From the NCBI GenBank assembly GCA_964468725.1, contig CAYXVU010000062.1, forward strand, positions 1 to 27,584: DNA of 27,584 nt. The letters are read 5' to 3'. Source of the DNA: CAYXVU01 sp964468725. Lineage in GTDB: Bacteria > Acidobacteriota > Blastocatellia > UBA7656. The notes under the pieces are model-generated. The model saw nothing but the letters and a program-made list of their open reading frames with translations. It was not told where the DNA came from and did not search any database. Position numbers and translations under genes: made by a program. Positions 1-8,475 of this stretch are shown one piece after another (position 1 is the first letter of the stretch; each line of letters opens with the position of its first letter).

Positions 1-2
1 CA

Positions 3-2258
3 GCGGAGCTGCAACCCATTGCTCACCGTGAAAGGGACTGGCAAAGCTGGACGCTTAAACTGGATTTCATCGGCGCGAATCCCAACGTGAAAATGCGCGG
101 CGATGCGCCTGCCGAAGCCTCTGTCAACTACTTCAAAGGTCAGCTCTCCGAATGGCAAACCGCTTTGCCAACCTTCACCCGCGTCGTCTATGAAGAGCTA
201 TGGCCGGGCATTGATTTGGTGTACGAAGGGAACCTGCGCCAACTCAAGTATTCCTTCATCGTCAAACCGCACGCCGACCCGTCGCGCATTCGCTTCGCCT
301 ATCGCGGCGCTAGGGATGTGCGCCTTACCGACGCGGGGGAGGTGGAGATCAACACGCCCCTGCGCACCATCAAAGATCAACGCCCCGTCTCGTATCAGGA
401 GATCAACGGCCAATCGGTAGAGGTCGCCACATCCTTCAAACTCGGCGCAGACAATCTCGAAGGCAGCGCCAACGAGCCGGTCACTGACGCCTCGCCACTG
501 GTCGCCTTCGAAGTCAGCGATTATGATCGCAACCACACGCTGGTAATTGATCCGGTGGTGTTGGCCTATTGCGGATTCATCGGCGGCAACGCGCTCGACA
601 TTGCCCAAGACATTGCGATTGATGCGGCGGGCAATGCCTACATCACCGGCTCAACGCGCTCGACGGAAGCGACTTTCCCCGAAACGATTGGCCCCGATTT
701 GACGCAGAATGGGAATAACGATGTCTTCGTCGCCAAACTCAACGCGCAAGGCACGGCGCTCGTTTATTGCGGCTTTATCGGCGGCAATGCTGATGAAACA
801 GGCGGCGGCATCGCTGTTGATTCAGCGGGCAATGCTTACGTTTTCGGCGGCACCTCTTCGACGGAAGCCACCTTTCCGGTTCTCGGCGGCCCCGATTTGA
901 CGCACAATGGCAGCCGCGATGCCTTCATAACAAAGATCAACGCGCAAGGCACGGCGCTCATCTATAGCGGCTTCATCGGCGGCATCAGCACAGAGTTCAA
1001 TTTCGGCGGCGATGTTGCCGTAGATGCAACCGGCAACGCCTATGTGACCAGCGACACCCTCTCCGCGCAAAACAGTTTTCCGGCGACGCTCGGCCCGGAT
1101 GTGACCTTCAATGGCAACTTCGATGCGTTCATTGCAAAAGTCAATTCGGCAGGCACGGCGCTCGTCTATTGCGGTTATGTGGGCGGCGCGGGCAACGATT
1201 CGGCTTCCGAGATTGCGCTTGATGCCAACGGCGGCGCTTACATTGTGGGCGACACTGATTCGACGCAAGGCAGCTTTCCGGTCTTGCTTGGCCCTGACCT
1301 GACGCATAACGGCGCGACCGATGCCTTCGTAGCAAAGGTCAATGTTTCGGGGCTGGCACTCGATTTTTGCGGCTACATTGGCGGCGATAATGACGACTTC
1401 GGCAACGGCATTGCGATTGATGGCGCGGGCAATGTCTATGTTGCCGGTGAAGCCGATTCGCGGCAAAACACCTTTCCGGTCACCGTCGGCCCCGACCTGA
1501 CGCACAACGGCAGTGATACGGACGCTTTCGTTGCCAAGATCAATGGGGCAACCATTGCCCTCACCTACTGCGGTTATATCGGCGGCGCGGGCGATGATTT
1601 CTGCGGCGGGGTCGCCGTTGATGCGAATGGCAACGCCTACGTGTTCGGCGATACGGACTCGACGCAAACGAGTTTCCCGGTCACCGTCGGCCCCGATCTG
1701 ACTCACAATGGCGGCGATTGCGATGCCTATATTGCGAAGGTCAATGGCGCAGGCACAGGGCTGTCCTATTGCGGCTTCATCGGCGGCACGGATGGCGATT
1801 TCGGCTTCAGCGGCGGCATCGTAGTTGATGCGCAAGGGGCAGCCTATGTCGTCGGCGACACCGATTCGACGGAAACCTCTTTTCCTGTCTTGGGCGGGCC
1901 GGATTTGACGGCCAATGGCGGCGGCGATGGTTTCATTGCCAAAATCGTTATGACCCCAAACTTCACGTTGCAATTGAGTTCACAAGCGGCGACGGTGGTG
2001 CGCGATAAAAAGTTAAAGCTCACTGTCAGCGTCGTCCGCGCAGCGGGCTTTACGGGCAACGTCACAGTCACCGCGCCGAACGGACTTGACCTCGATTTGA
2101 AGTTGAAGACTGCCAACCCTGTGGTCTTAGGGCAGAGTCAGAAGTTCGTCTACCGAGTGAGACTCACGTCGCCGGTCGGCACACATCCTTTGGTCTTCAC
2201 AGGCCGCGACCAAGCGGGCGAAGAACACAGCGTCACCTTTATGCTGACGATTCAATAA
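3..2258 (+). CDS. SBBP-repeat secreted/surface protein, 5' truncated
   Basis: The frame is open to the left edge, so the true start and any signal peptide lie outside the window; 751 residues are visible and the ATG at 87 is internal. The first ~180 residues match the domain that normally precedes SBBP repeats (DUF7948-like): VNYFKGQ, then WPGIDLVYEG, then a VIDPVV strand. Seven beta-propeller-type repeats of about 66 residues follow, each with a Y/F-C-G-F/Y-I-G-G opening, an I-A-V/I-D..GNAYV core, a D-S-T..SFPV strand and a GPDLT.NG..DAF.AK close. The last ~100 residues look like an Ig/BACON-like beta domain. Such proteins are usually exported and cell-surface or extracellular in Acidobacteriota and Planctomycetota, with unknown ligands. 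An in-frame stop at 2256-2258 closes it. Unusual: six of seven repeats carry Cys in the opening motif, where Ser is more usual. Confidence 0.85.
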   Translation, partial: AELQPIAHRERDWQSWTLKLDFIGANPNVKMRGDAPAEASVNYFKGQLSEWQTALPTFTRVVYEELWPGIDLVYEGNLRQLKYSFIVKPHADPSRIRFAYRGARDVRLTDAGEVEINTPLRTIKDQRPVSYQEINGQSVEVATSFKLGADNLEGSANEPVTDASPLVAFEVSDYDRNHTLVIDPVVLAYCGFIGGNALDIAQDIAIDAAGNAYITGSTRSTEATFPETIGPDLTQNGNNDVFVAKLNAQGTALVYCGFIGGNADETGGGIAVDSAGNAYVFGGTSSTEATFPVLGGPDLTHNGSRDAFITKINAQGTALIYSGFIGGISTEFNFGGDVAVDATGNAYVTSDTLSAQNSFPATLGPDVTFNGNFDAFIAKVNSAGTALVYCGYVGGAGNDSASEIALDANGGAYIVGDTDSTQGSFPVLLGPDLTHNGATDAFVAKVNVSGLALDFCGYIGGDNDDFGNGIAIDGAGNVYVAGEADSRQNTFPVTVGPDLTHNGSDTDAFVAKINGATIALTYCGYIGGAGDDFCGGVAVDANGNAYVFGDTDSTQTSFPVTVGPDLTHNGGDCDAYIAKVNGAGTGLSYCGFIGGTDGDFGFSGGIVVDAQGAAYVVGDTDSTETSFPVLGGPDLTANGGGDGFIAKIVMTPNFTLQLSSQAATVVRDKKLKLTVSVVRAAGFTGNVTVTAPNGLDLDLKLKTANPVVLGQSQKFVYRVRLTSPVGTHPLVFTGRDQAGEEHSVTFMLTIQ
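567..1958 (+). repeat. Seven in-gene tandem repeats (SBBP), ~198-204 bp period
   Basis: Repeat units begin at the Tyr/Phe codon of the opening motif at 567, 765, 963, 1167, 1365, 1566 and 1767. The spacings are 198, 198, 204, 198, 201 and 201 bp, always multiples of three. The units stay clearly similar at DNA level, for example the segment encoding GPDLT and HNG recurs nearly unchanged. This implies expansion by in-frame duplication and gives room for recombinational copy-number change. Confidence 0.9.
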
Positions 2259-2457
2259 GTCAGAGTGCGCCGGACGATGCCGTTTCCCAACAGCCGAGCG
2301 GCGGACGAGAAAGGGAACGCGGATAAACCTGGGTTGGAGGAATTGACACGGATACAACCGATTGATCTGTGACCCTCTCCCCATTCATGCTCATCCGTAT
2401 CCGGTTCTTGGTTCACTTGATGCAAAACCGAATGGCTCCGGCTGCCGATGGCCGCGC

Positions 2458-2486
2458 TTGACACTGGTCGGACAGACTCGCATAGT
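2458..2486 (+). promoter_or_regulatory. Sigma-70-type promoter for the S9 peptidase gene
   Basis: A perfect TTGACA at 2458-2463 is followed by a 17-bp spacer and CATAGT at 2481-2486 (4 of 6 to TATAAT). The expected start of transcription is near 2493, giving a leader of about 45 nt before the ATG at 2539. Seen directly; activity is inferred. Confidence 0.5.
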
Positions 2487-2527
2487 TCGAGAGAGTCTCT
2501 CTGACCACAACAACCAAATACATTCAT

Positions 2528-2537
2528 GGAGGTGAGG
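2528..2537 (+). promoter_or_regulatory. Strong ribosome binding site, S9 peptidase
   Basis: GGAGGTGAGG lies just before the ATG at 2539 and fixes the start of the 687-residue protein, which then opens with a clean signal peptide. Confidence 0.75.
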
Positions 2538-2538
2538 T

Positions 2539-4602
2539 ATGCGTAGCTTTTCTGCGAAGAGCTTGATGGGGTTGCTGCTTGCGTGCGCCTTCTTGTCGGC
2601 GTCGGCAACGGCGCAAAGCAATCGTTTGACGGCATGGGACGTCTTCCATCTGGAATATGCAACCGATCCGCAGATTTCGCCGGATGGCAAAAAGATCATC
2701 TACGTTCGCCAGTTTGCTGAGGTGATGACGGATCGGAACCTGTCGAATCTCTGGATCATCAATTTCGATGGCAGCGATCATCGCCCGCTCACCACCGGCA
2801 ATCGCAGTGATTTGTCACCGCGCTGGTCGCCTGATGGCGCGCGCATCGCTTTCATCTCCGATCAAGAAGGCACGCCGCAAATTTACGTGCGCTGGATGGA
2901 CACAGGGCAGACGGCGAAGCTCACCAACTTGCAGTATCCGCCCGCCGGAATCAATTGGTCGCCCGACGGCAAGCAGATTTCTTTCACCTCCTTTGTACCG
3001 GACAAACCTGTGCAGATCGGCAATGTGCCGTCGCCGCCGCCGGGCGCGAAATGGGCAGAGCCTGCGGTGTTGATTGATAAACTGGTCTATCGCTTCAACG
3101 GGCCGGGCTATCTGAAACCGGGGTATACACACCTATTCGTCGTCGCTGCGGAAGGCGGCACGCCGCGCCAAATTTCGAGCGGTAATTATCAACACGGCGG
3201 CGCAGCCTTTCGCGCCAGCGAAGCGGTATGGTCGCCCGACGGCAAACATCTGTTGATGTCGGCCAATCGCCATGATGATTACGATCTTGAACCCGTGAAC
3301 ACAGAAGTCTACGAGTTCGCCGTTGCCGATGGCAGCGTGCGCGCGCTGACAACGCGCAACGGCCCGGACAATGCGCCCCTGGTCTCGCCCGATGGCAAGC
3401 TGATCGCGTATACGGGGTTTGATGATCGTCGTCTCGGCTATCAGGTCAGCAAGCTCTATGTCATGAACCGCGATGGCAGCAATGCGCGGCTGATTTCCGG
3501 CGCTCTTGATCGGGACGTCGGCAACCTGCGTTGGGCAGCCGATGGCAAAGGACTCTATTTTCAATACGACGATTTGGGCAATACCAAACTGGCGCATATT
3601 TCGCTGGATGGAGCGGTCAAACCGTTGACGAACAGTTTGGGTGGCGGCGGCAGCGCCTATGGCGGCGGCTCGTATTCGATCACCCCGAATGGCGCGTTTG
3701 CCTTCAGCTACAGCCGTCCAAACGTGCCGGGAGACATCGCCGTTGGCACCAGCGGCAACGCGAATGTGAAAGTCATCACTGCGGTCAATGACGATCTCTT
3801 TGCCAGTCGCAAACTCGGCGAGGTCGAAGAGATTTGGTACGCTTCATCAAAAGATAATCGCAAAGTGCACGGTTGGATCATCAAGCCGCCCGATTTCGAT
3901 GCGTCAAAGAAGTACCCGTTGATTCTGGAGATTCACGGCGGGCCGTTTGCCAACTATGGCGACCGCTTCGATTTTGAAAAACAGGTGTGGGCGGCCAAAG
4001 GCTACGTCGTTTTGTACACCAATCCGCGCGGTTCGACGAGCTACGGCGCAGAGTTCGGCAATCTGATTCATCACGCCTATCCGGGGGATGATTTTTACGA
4101 TCTCAATTCGGGCGTTGATGCGGCATTGGCAAAAGGTTATGTGGATGCAGAGAACCTGTTTGTCACAGGCGGCAGCGGCGGCGGCGTATTGACCTGTTGG
4201 ATGATCGGGCGCACGCCGCGCTTTCGCGCTGCGGTGACCGTCTATCCGGTGATTAATTGGTACAGCTTCGTGTTGACGGCGGACATCGGCAACTGGACGA
4301 GCAAGTACTGGTTTCCGGGCTTGCCGTGGGACAACGTCGAACACTATGAAAAACGCTCGCTGCTTTCGGTCGTCAAGAACGTCAAGACGCCGACTATGGT
4401 GTTGACCGGCGAAGAGGATTACCGAACGCCGATGTCGGAATCGGAGCAGTATTATCAAGCCTTGAAACTACTTGGCGTCGAAAGCATGTTGATCCGCGTA
4501 CCGGGTGAGCCGCATGGCATTCGTCGTCGTCCGAGCCATTGGATGGCGAAGACGGCTTACATCGGCGGCTGGTTCGACAAATACAAAAAAGCCAACCCGT
4601 AA
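2539..4602 (+). CDS. Secreted S9 family peptidase (acylaminoacyl/prolyl oligopeptidase type)
   Basis: Serine peptidase that cleaves short peptides, probably in the periplasm. The 687-residue protein starts with a signal peptide (basic MRSFSAK, hydrophobic core, ATAQS cleavage region at ~26). Residues ~40-420 form a TolB/WD40-like beta-propeller with recurring S-PDG-K/A-I-A/S-F/Y motifs that gates the active site. Residues ~430-687 are the alpha/beta-hydrolase domain. The triad can be read as Ser546 in GGSGGG, Asp627 in GEEDYRTP and His659 in PGEPHGI, all in the family's usual order; HGGPF around residue 470 is the usual oxyanion region. A strong SD fixes the start, a sigma-70-like promoter lies upstream and a clear terminator follows, so it is probably monocistronic. 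It is complete and of normal length. Confidence 0.93.
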   Translation: MRSFSAKSLMGLLLACAFLSASATAQSNRLTAWDVFHLEYATDPQISPDGKKIIYVRQFAEVMTDRNLSNLWIINFDGSDHRPLTTGNRSDLSPRWSPDGARIAFISDQEGTPQIYVRWMDTGQTAKLTNLQYPPAGINWSPDGKQISFTSFVPDKPVQIGNVPSPPPGAKWAEPAVLIDKLVYRFNGPGYLKPGYTHLFVVAAEGGTPRQISSGNYQHGGAAFRASEAVWSPDGKHLLMSANRHDDYDLEPVNTEVYEFAVADGSVRALTTRNGPDNAPLVSPDGKLIAYTGFDDRRLGYQVSKLYVMNRDGSNARLISGALDRDVGNLRWAADGKGLYFQYDDLGNTKLAHISLDGAVKPLTNSLGGGGSAYGGGSYSITPNGAFAFSYSRPNVPGDIAVGTSGNANVKVITAVNDDLFASRKLGEVEEIWYASSKDNRKVHGWIIKPPDFDASKKYPLILEIHGGPFANYGDRFDFEKQVWAAKGYVVLYTNPRGSTSYGAEFGNLIHHAYPGDDFYDLNSGVDAALAKGYVDAENLFVTGGSGGGVLTCWMIGRTPRFRAAVTVYPVINWYSFVLTADIGNWTSKYWFPGLPWDNVEHYEKRSLLSVVKNVKTPTMVLTGEEDYRTPMSESEQYYQALKLLGVESMLIRVPGEPHGIRRRPSHWMAKTAYIGGWFDKYKKANP

Positions 4603-4622
4603 GGGTAGATGAAATCTGAGAC

Positions 4623-4674
4623 GACGGATTAACACAGGCAGATTGCTCATTTGTGTTAATCCGTCTATTTTTTT
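4623..4674 (+). terminator. Rho-independent terminator after the S9 peptidase gene
   Basis: A perfect 14-bp stem (4623-4636 with 4652-4665) encloses a 15-nt loop and is followed by TATTTTTTT at 4666-4674. It sits 21 bp after the peptidase stop. It covers the ATG at 4653, which therefore cannot be the natural start of aidB. Confidence 0.88.
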
Positions 4675-4733
4675 CCAGAGCAACAGCTATTGCGCAGCAC
4701 GCTCGGCGTCCGCAAATAGATGGGGAAACAGAG

Positions 4734-6377
4734 ATGAAAGCACAATTCGCAACTCACGAAGTGAAGAACCAGCCGCCGCCGCTCGAAGACTATAACCTCT
4801 ATGAAGCCGACCGGGCGCTGAAAGAAGGGGTGCAACGCGAAGGGGCGGATTGGGCGCACGAAACGGTCAGCGAGTTCGGCCAGTTGATGGGCAAACCGGA
4901 AATTATTGATCTCGGCTTTCAGGCGAACCGCTACTCCCCGATTCTCAAAACCCATGATCGCTTCGGCAATCGCATTGACGAAGTCGAATTTCATCCCGCT
5001 TATCACGAGTTGATGAAGATCGCCATGTCGAGCCAAATTCATGCGCTGCCCTGGAATGAGCCGCGACGCGGCGCGAATGTCGCGCGCGCCGCGCTCTTCT
5101 ACCAACTCTCGCAAGTCGAAGCGGGGGTGTTATGCCCCATCTCGATGACCTATTCCGTCGTCCCCTCTTTGCGCCATCAACCGCAGGTCGCCGCCGAGTG
5201 GATTCCGCGCTCGACGGCGACCGAATATGACCCGCGCTTCATTCCCGCAAATCAAAAAAAGAGCGCCACGCTCGGCATGGCGATGACTGAAAAGCAGGGC
5301 GGCTCGGATGTACGCGCTAATTCGACGCGCGCCATGCCACTGAACACACCCGGCGAATACGAACTCACCGGCCATAAATGGTTTTGTTCTGCGCCCATGT
5401 GCGATGCCTTTTTGACGCTCGCCTACACTGACAAAGGTTTATCGTGTTTTCTGGTTCCGCGCTGGTTGCCCGATGGCACGCGCAATCGCATCTTCATTCA
5501 GCGGCTCAAAGATAAACTCGGCAACCGCGCCAACGCTTCGAGCGAGATCGAATACAGTGGCGCGGTTGCCCAACTGATCGGCGATGAAGGGCGCGGCGTG
5601 GCGACAATCATTGATATGGTGTCGCACACCCGGCTCGATTGCGTCATCGGTTCGGCGTCGCTGATGCGGCAAGCCGTCGCGCAAGCCTTGCATCACACGG
5701 CGCATCGCGCCGCCTTTGGCAAACTGTTAAATCAACAACCGTTGATGCAAAACGTGCTGGCCGATCTGGCCATTGAATCGGAAGCGGCGACGGTGAGCCT
5801 GCTCAGACTGGCGCGCGCTTATGATGACGGGCGCGAAGAGGTAGAAGCGCGCGCCTTTTCGCGCCTTGCCACTGCGGTGTTGAAATACTGGATTTGCAAA
5901 CGCACTGCCGGATTGGTTCATGAAGCGTTGGAATGTCACGGCGGCGCAGGCTATGTGGAAGAGTCCATTCTGCCGCGCTTGTACAGAGAAGCGCCGCTCA
6001 GTTCGATTTGGGAAGGTTCGGGCAATGTGATCTGTCTGGACGTGCTGCGCGCCTTGCGCCGCGAGCCGGAATCGTTGACGGCGTTGCTCAGCGAAATTGA
6101 ACTGGCGCGCGGTCTGAGTCCACACCTTGATGCTTTCGTTGCGGGCTTGCAAGCCGACCTGCGCGAAACGGCAAGCCTCGAACTGCGGGCGCGCGTGATT
6201 ACGGAAAGACTCGCGCTGGCGTTGCAAGCCTCCTTGTTGCTCAGAAACAGCCCAGCGTATGTTGCCGAAGCCTTTTGCGCCTCCCGGTTGCAGGGCGGCG
6301 GCCCTACTGTCTACGGCACTTTGCCGAGCGACATCGCCTTTGCTCGCATCATCGAACGCGCGCAACCTGTGGCTTGA
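4734..6377 (+). CDS. aidB: AidB-type acyl-CoA dehydrogenase family flavoprotein
   Basis: FAD enzyme of the acyl-CoA dehydrogenase superfamily; in E. coli AidB belongs to the Ada alkylation response and binds DNA. From the ATG at 4734 the protein has 547 residues, close to E. coli AidB (541). A longer frame starting at 4653 begins inside the upstream terminator and was rejected. Typical AidB motifs are visible: QPPPLEDYNLYEAD at the N terminus, MAMTEKQGGSDVRAN, GHKWFCSAPMCDAFL, ECHGGAGYVEE and a SIWEGSGNV motif. Glu427 in that last motif sits where MCAD-type enzymes carry the catalytic base. No ada or alkyltransferase gene is adjacent, so an adaptive-response role here is not supported by context. 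It is probably transcribed alone. Confidence 0.93.
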   Translation: MKAQFATHEVKNQPPPLEDYNLYEADRALKEGVQREGADWAHETVSEFGQLMGKPEIIDLGFQANRYSPILKTHDRFGNRIDEVEFHPAYHELMKIAMSSQIHALPWNEPRRGANVARAALFYQLSQVEAGVLCPISMTYSVVPSLRHQPQVAAEWIPRSTATEYDPRFIPANQKKSATLGMAMTEKQGGSDVRANSTRAMPLNTPGEYELTGHKWFCSAPMCDAFLTLAYTDKGLSCFLVPRWLPDGTRNRIFIQRLKDKLGNRANASSEIEYSGAVAQLIGDEGRGVATIIDMVSHTRLDCVIGSASLMRQAVAQALHHTAHRAAFGKLLNQQPLMQNVLADLAIESEAATVSLLRLARAYDDGREEVEARAFSRLATAVLKYWICKRTAGLVHEALECHGGAGYVEESILPRLYREAPLSSIWEGSGNVICLDVLRALRREPESLTALLSEIELARGLSPHLDAFVAGLQADLRETASLELRARVITERLALALQASLLLRNSPAYVAEAFCASRLQGGGPTVYGTLPSDIAFARIIERAQPVA

Positions 6378-6540
6378 GGAGGAGGGAGAAGAGGCGTGAA
6401 TCGTCTCCCTTCTCCTTTCCTCTTTGTCTCCCCTACGGCCTCCCGCAACAGCCTGCACAAAACCGTAGCGCTGGCCTCGTTCGATACATTATTATTTTCG
6501 CCCGTGCCGTAACCGATTGAGCGCGCATCCGGAGAAGCGA

Positions 6541-6990
6541 ATGAAGCGAATGCCGATTCTGTTCTTCCTCTTGTCCCTGCTGGTGATGAGCGCTCCTTCG
6601 CCTTCTGCCTCGCAAATGCCGCAGCCGCAAAAGCCGGATGATAAACCGACCTTCAAAGTGTTAGGAACCTTTACGAATCGCTATAAGATCGCCAACAAGT
6701 ATATTCTCGTCGCGCCCAAATTGAGCGACGACGAACTCATCAAGCTGGCCAAGAAACTCCATCACAAAGAACCGGATGTGACCTTCTGGTTTTTAGATGA
6801 CGACAGCCAATTTTCACAACTCCTCAAATCCCTCAAAGAGATCGAAGCCGGAAATACTGGCTCCTTTCCGCAAGCATGGGCTAAGCAACACATCATCGCC
6901 AACCTGCAACCCTGGTACGCTTCGGGACGCGGCACCTACTGGGTGCTGTGCAAAGGAGACGGCATTGATAAGATCGTCGAAATCGAATAG
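6541..6990 (+). CDS. Small secreted protein of unknown function
   Basis: 149 residues from the ATG at 6541, chosen because GGAG at 6531-6534 is well placed and the product then begins with a signal peptide (MKRMPILFF, Leu-rich core, SASQ near residue 25). An in-frame start further upstream (6517) would place a charged stretch before the signal. After a Pro/Gln/Lys-rich linker the mature part has an alpha/beta pattern with L-S-D-D-E-L-I-K-L-A-K-K-L, then FWFLDDDSQ and a conserved-looking W near HIIANLQPWY. I do not assign a family. It ends 13 bp before the MFS transporter start, so the two are probably cotranscribed. Confidence 0.7.
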   Translation: MKRMPILFFLLSLLVMSAPSPSASQMPQPQKPDDKPTFKVLGTFTNRYKIANKYILVAPKLSDDELIKLAKKLHHKEPDVTFWFLDDDSQFSQLLKSLKEIEAGNTGSFPQAWAKQHIIANLQPWYASGRGTYWVLCKGDGIDKIVEIE

Positions 6991-6991
6991 C

Positions 6992-6997
6992 GGGGAG
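6992..6997 (+). promoter_or_regulatory. Ribosome binding site selecting a TTG start
   Basis: GGGGAG lies 6 nt upstream of the TTG at 7004. No ATG or GTG start is available between the previous gene's stop and the conserved part of the transporter, so this site decides the start. Confidence 0.6.
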
Positions 6998-7003
6998 AGC
7001 GAG

Positions 7004-8383
7004 TTGACGACGGAAACCGATTCCCTTACGCCGCCCGCTCCTCCGCCTGCGGAAGAGGCTCTCTCCTCCATCGCCGATACGTGGTATGTCGTCGGCGTTC
7101 TCACCTTCGTCTACATCTTCTCGTTCATTGACCGGCGCATCCTCGATCTGCTGGTCGCGCCGATTCAACGCGACCTCGGCATCAGCGATACCGAAATGAG
7201 TCTGTTGAGCGGCACAAGCTTCGCACTCTTCTACACCTTTTTCGGCATCCTGCTCGGTCGTCTGGCAGACACGCGCAGCCGTCGCGGCTTGATCGCCATC
7301 GGCTTCGCGTTTTGGAGTCTGATGACTGCCGGATGCGGGTTGGCAAAGACCTACGCGCAAATGTTGCTGCTCCGCGTTGGTGTCGGCATCGGCGAAGCGG
7401 CGCTCGCACCTGCGGCCTACTCACTCATCAGCGATACAGTTCCGAAAAGGCGCTTATCCACAGCCATCAGCGTCTATTCGATGGGCATCTACATCGGCGC
7501 AGGGTTGGCTTACATTGTCGGCGGAGCCATCGTCGGGCTGGCAGCCGAGCAGACGGCTTGGTCGCTGCCGCTTGTGGGTGCTGTGCAATCGTGGCAAGCG
7601 ATCTTTTTTATCGTCGGCTTGCCGGGCGTGTTGTTCGCGCTCGTGCTATTTACCATCAAAGAGCCACCGCGGCGCGATGCGATGTCGCACAACTCGATGG
7701 CCATCGCAACACGCCCGTCGCGGCGTGCAGTCTACGATTACCTCATCGCCAACAAAGCCACGTTTCTCTGTCACAGCATCGGATTCGGCATCATCGCCTT
7801 GGGCACAAATGCCAGCGGCGGGTGGAATCCAACCTATTTGAAGCGCGTGCATGGATTGACGGAGACGCAAGCCGGTATCGGCTTGGGAACGGTGATGGCG
7901 ATCTTCGGCACGCTCGGCGTTGTGGCGGGAGGAAGAATGGCCGATTGGTTGGCGGAGCGCGGCAAGTCGGATGCGACGATGCGGGTCGGCATATTAGGAG
8001 CCGTGTTGCTCATCCCGCCTACGCTGTTGATGTATCTGATGCCAAACGGCGCAGCGGCCATTGCCATGTATGCGCCGTATATCTTCATGGGCAGCGTGCC
8101 GTTTGGCGTTGCGCCCGCAGCGATTCAACAGATTATGCCTGCTAATCTGCGCGGGCAAGCGTCGGCAATCTATGTGTTCGCCGTCAATTTGATCGGCATT
8201 GGATTGGGGCCGCTGTTGGTGGGGCTGCTGACCGATAGGGTCTTTCAAAATAAAGAGCGCGTGCATTGGTCTCTGCTGGCGGTCTGTTTGGCTTCGGAGA
8301 TCATCGCCGCATTGATTTTGTGGCGCGGCCTTGCGCCCTTTCGCCGCAGTTTCGAGGGCTTGGACAACAGATCAAAGCCGTAA
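7004..8383 (+). CDS. MFS transporter (Spinster-like group)
   Basis: About 459 residues from a TTG start. The same frame is open back to 6797 inside the preceding gene, but that segment is a shadow. The protein has a short polar Pro/Ser-rich N terminus, then roughly 12 hydrophobic segments. Family signals include SFIDRRILDLLVAPIQ at the first helix, the loop 2-3 signature GRLADTRSRRGLIAIG, and LLRVGVGIGEAALAPAAYSLI. These resemble the Spinster/hexuronate-type major facilitators of bacteria. The substrate cannot be read from sequence. The gene follows the small secreted protein by 13 bp. The second half has the usual repeat of the A motif in weaker form (GGRMADWLAERGK). Confidence 0.88.
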   Translation: MTTETDSLTPPAPPPAEEALSSIADTWYVVGVLTFVYIFSFIDRRILDLLVAPIQRDLGISDTEMSLLSGTSFALFYTFFGILLGRLADTRSRRGLIAIGFAFWSLMTAGCGLAKTYAQMLLLRVGVGIGEAALAPAAYSLISDTVPKRRLSTAISVYSMGIYIGAGLAYIVGGAIVGLAAEQTAWSLPLVGAVQSWQAIFFIVGLPGVLFALVLFTIKEPPRRDAMSHNSMAIATRPSRRAVYDYLIANKATFLCHSIGFGIIALGTNASGGWNPTYLKRVHGLTETQAGIGLGTVMAIFGTLGVVAGGRMADWLAERGKSDATMRVGILGAVLLIPPTLLMYLMPNGAAAIAMYAPYIFMGSVPFGVAPAAIQQIMPANLRGQASAIYVFAVNLIGIGLGPLLVGLLTDRVFQNKERVHWSLLAVCLASEIIAALILWRGLAPFRRSFEGLDNRSKP

Positions 8384-8475
8384 GCCAGAGGTTCGGCGCG
8401 ACCGATTCGCCTCGCATCATTCATCATTGCGGCTTTCTATGATATGGTTCGACTCCGCGAAAGGAGAGAACCGAC

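Noticed and set aside
822..1973. Long minus-strand frame opposite the SBBP repeats
   Set aside because: It mirrors the repeat array; its length results from the codon bias of the repeated plus-strand gene.
2350..2397. CGGATAC...GTATCCG pair before the S9 gene
   Set aside because: Only 7 bp with a long spacer; probably chance or a degenerate repeat.
4653..4733. Upstream in-frame ATG for aidB at 4653
   Set aside because: It lies inside the terminator loop/stem, and the 574-residue version exceeds the AidB size; ATG 4734 fits the family.
6385..6411. GGGAGA...TCTCCC inverted repeat after aidB
   Set aside because: Only 6 bp in a purine/pyrimidine-rich stretch with no clear T-run; a weak terminator cannot be told from composition.
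7312..8145. 277-codon plus frame within the MFS gene
   Set aside because: Arg/His-rich, no membrane helices, wholly inside the well-supported MFS coding region.
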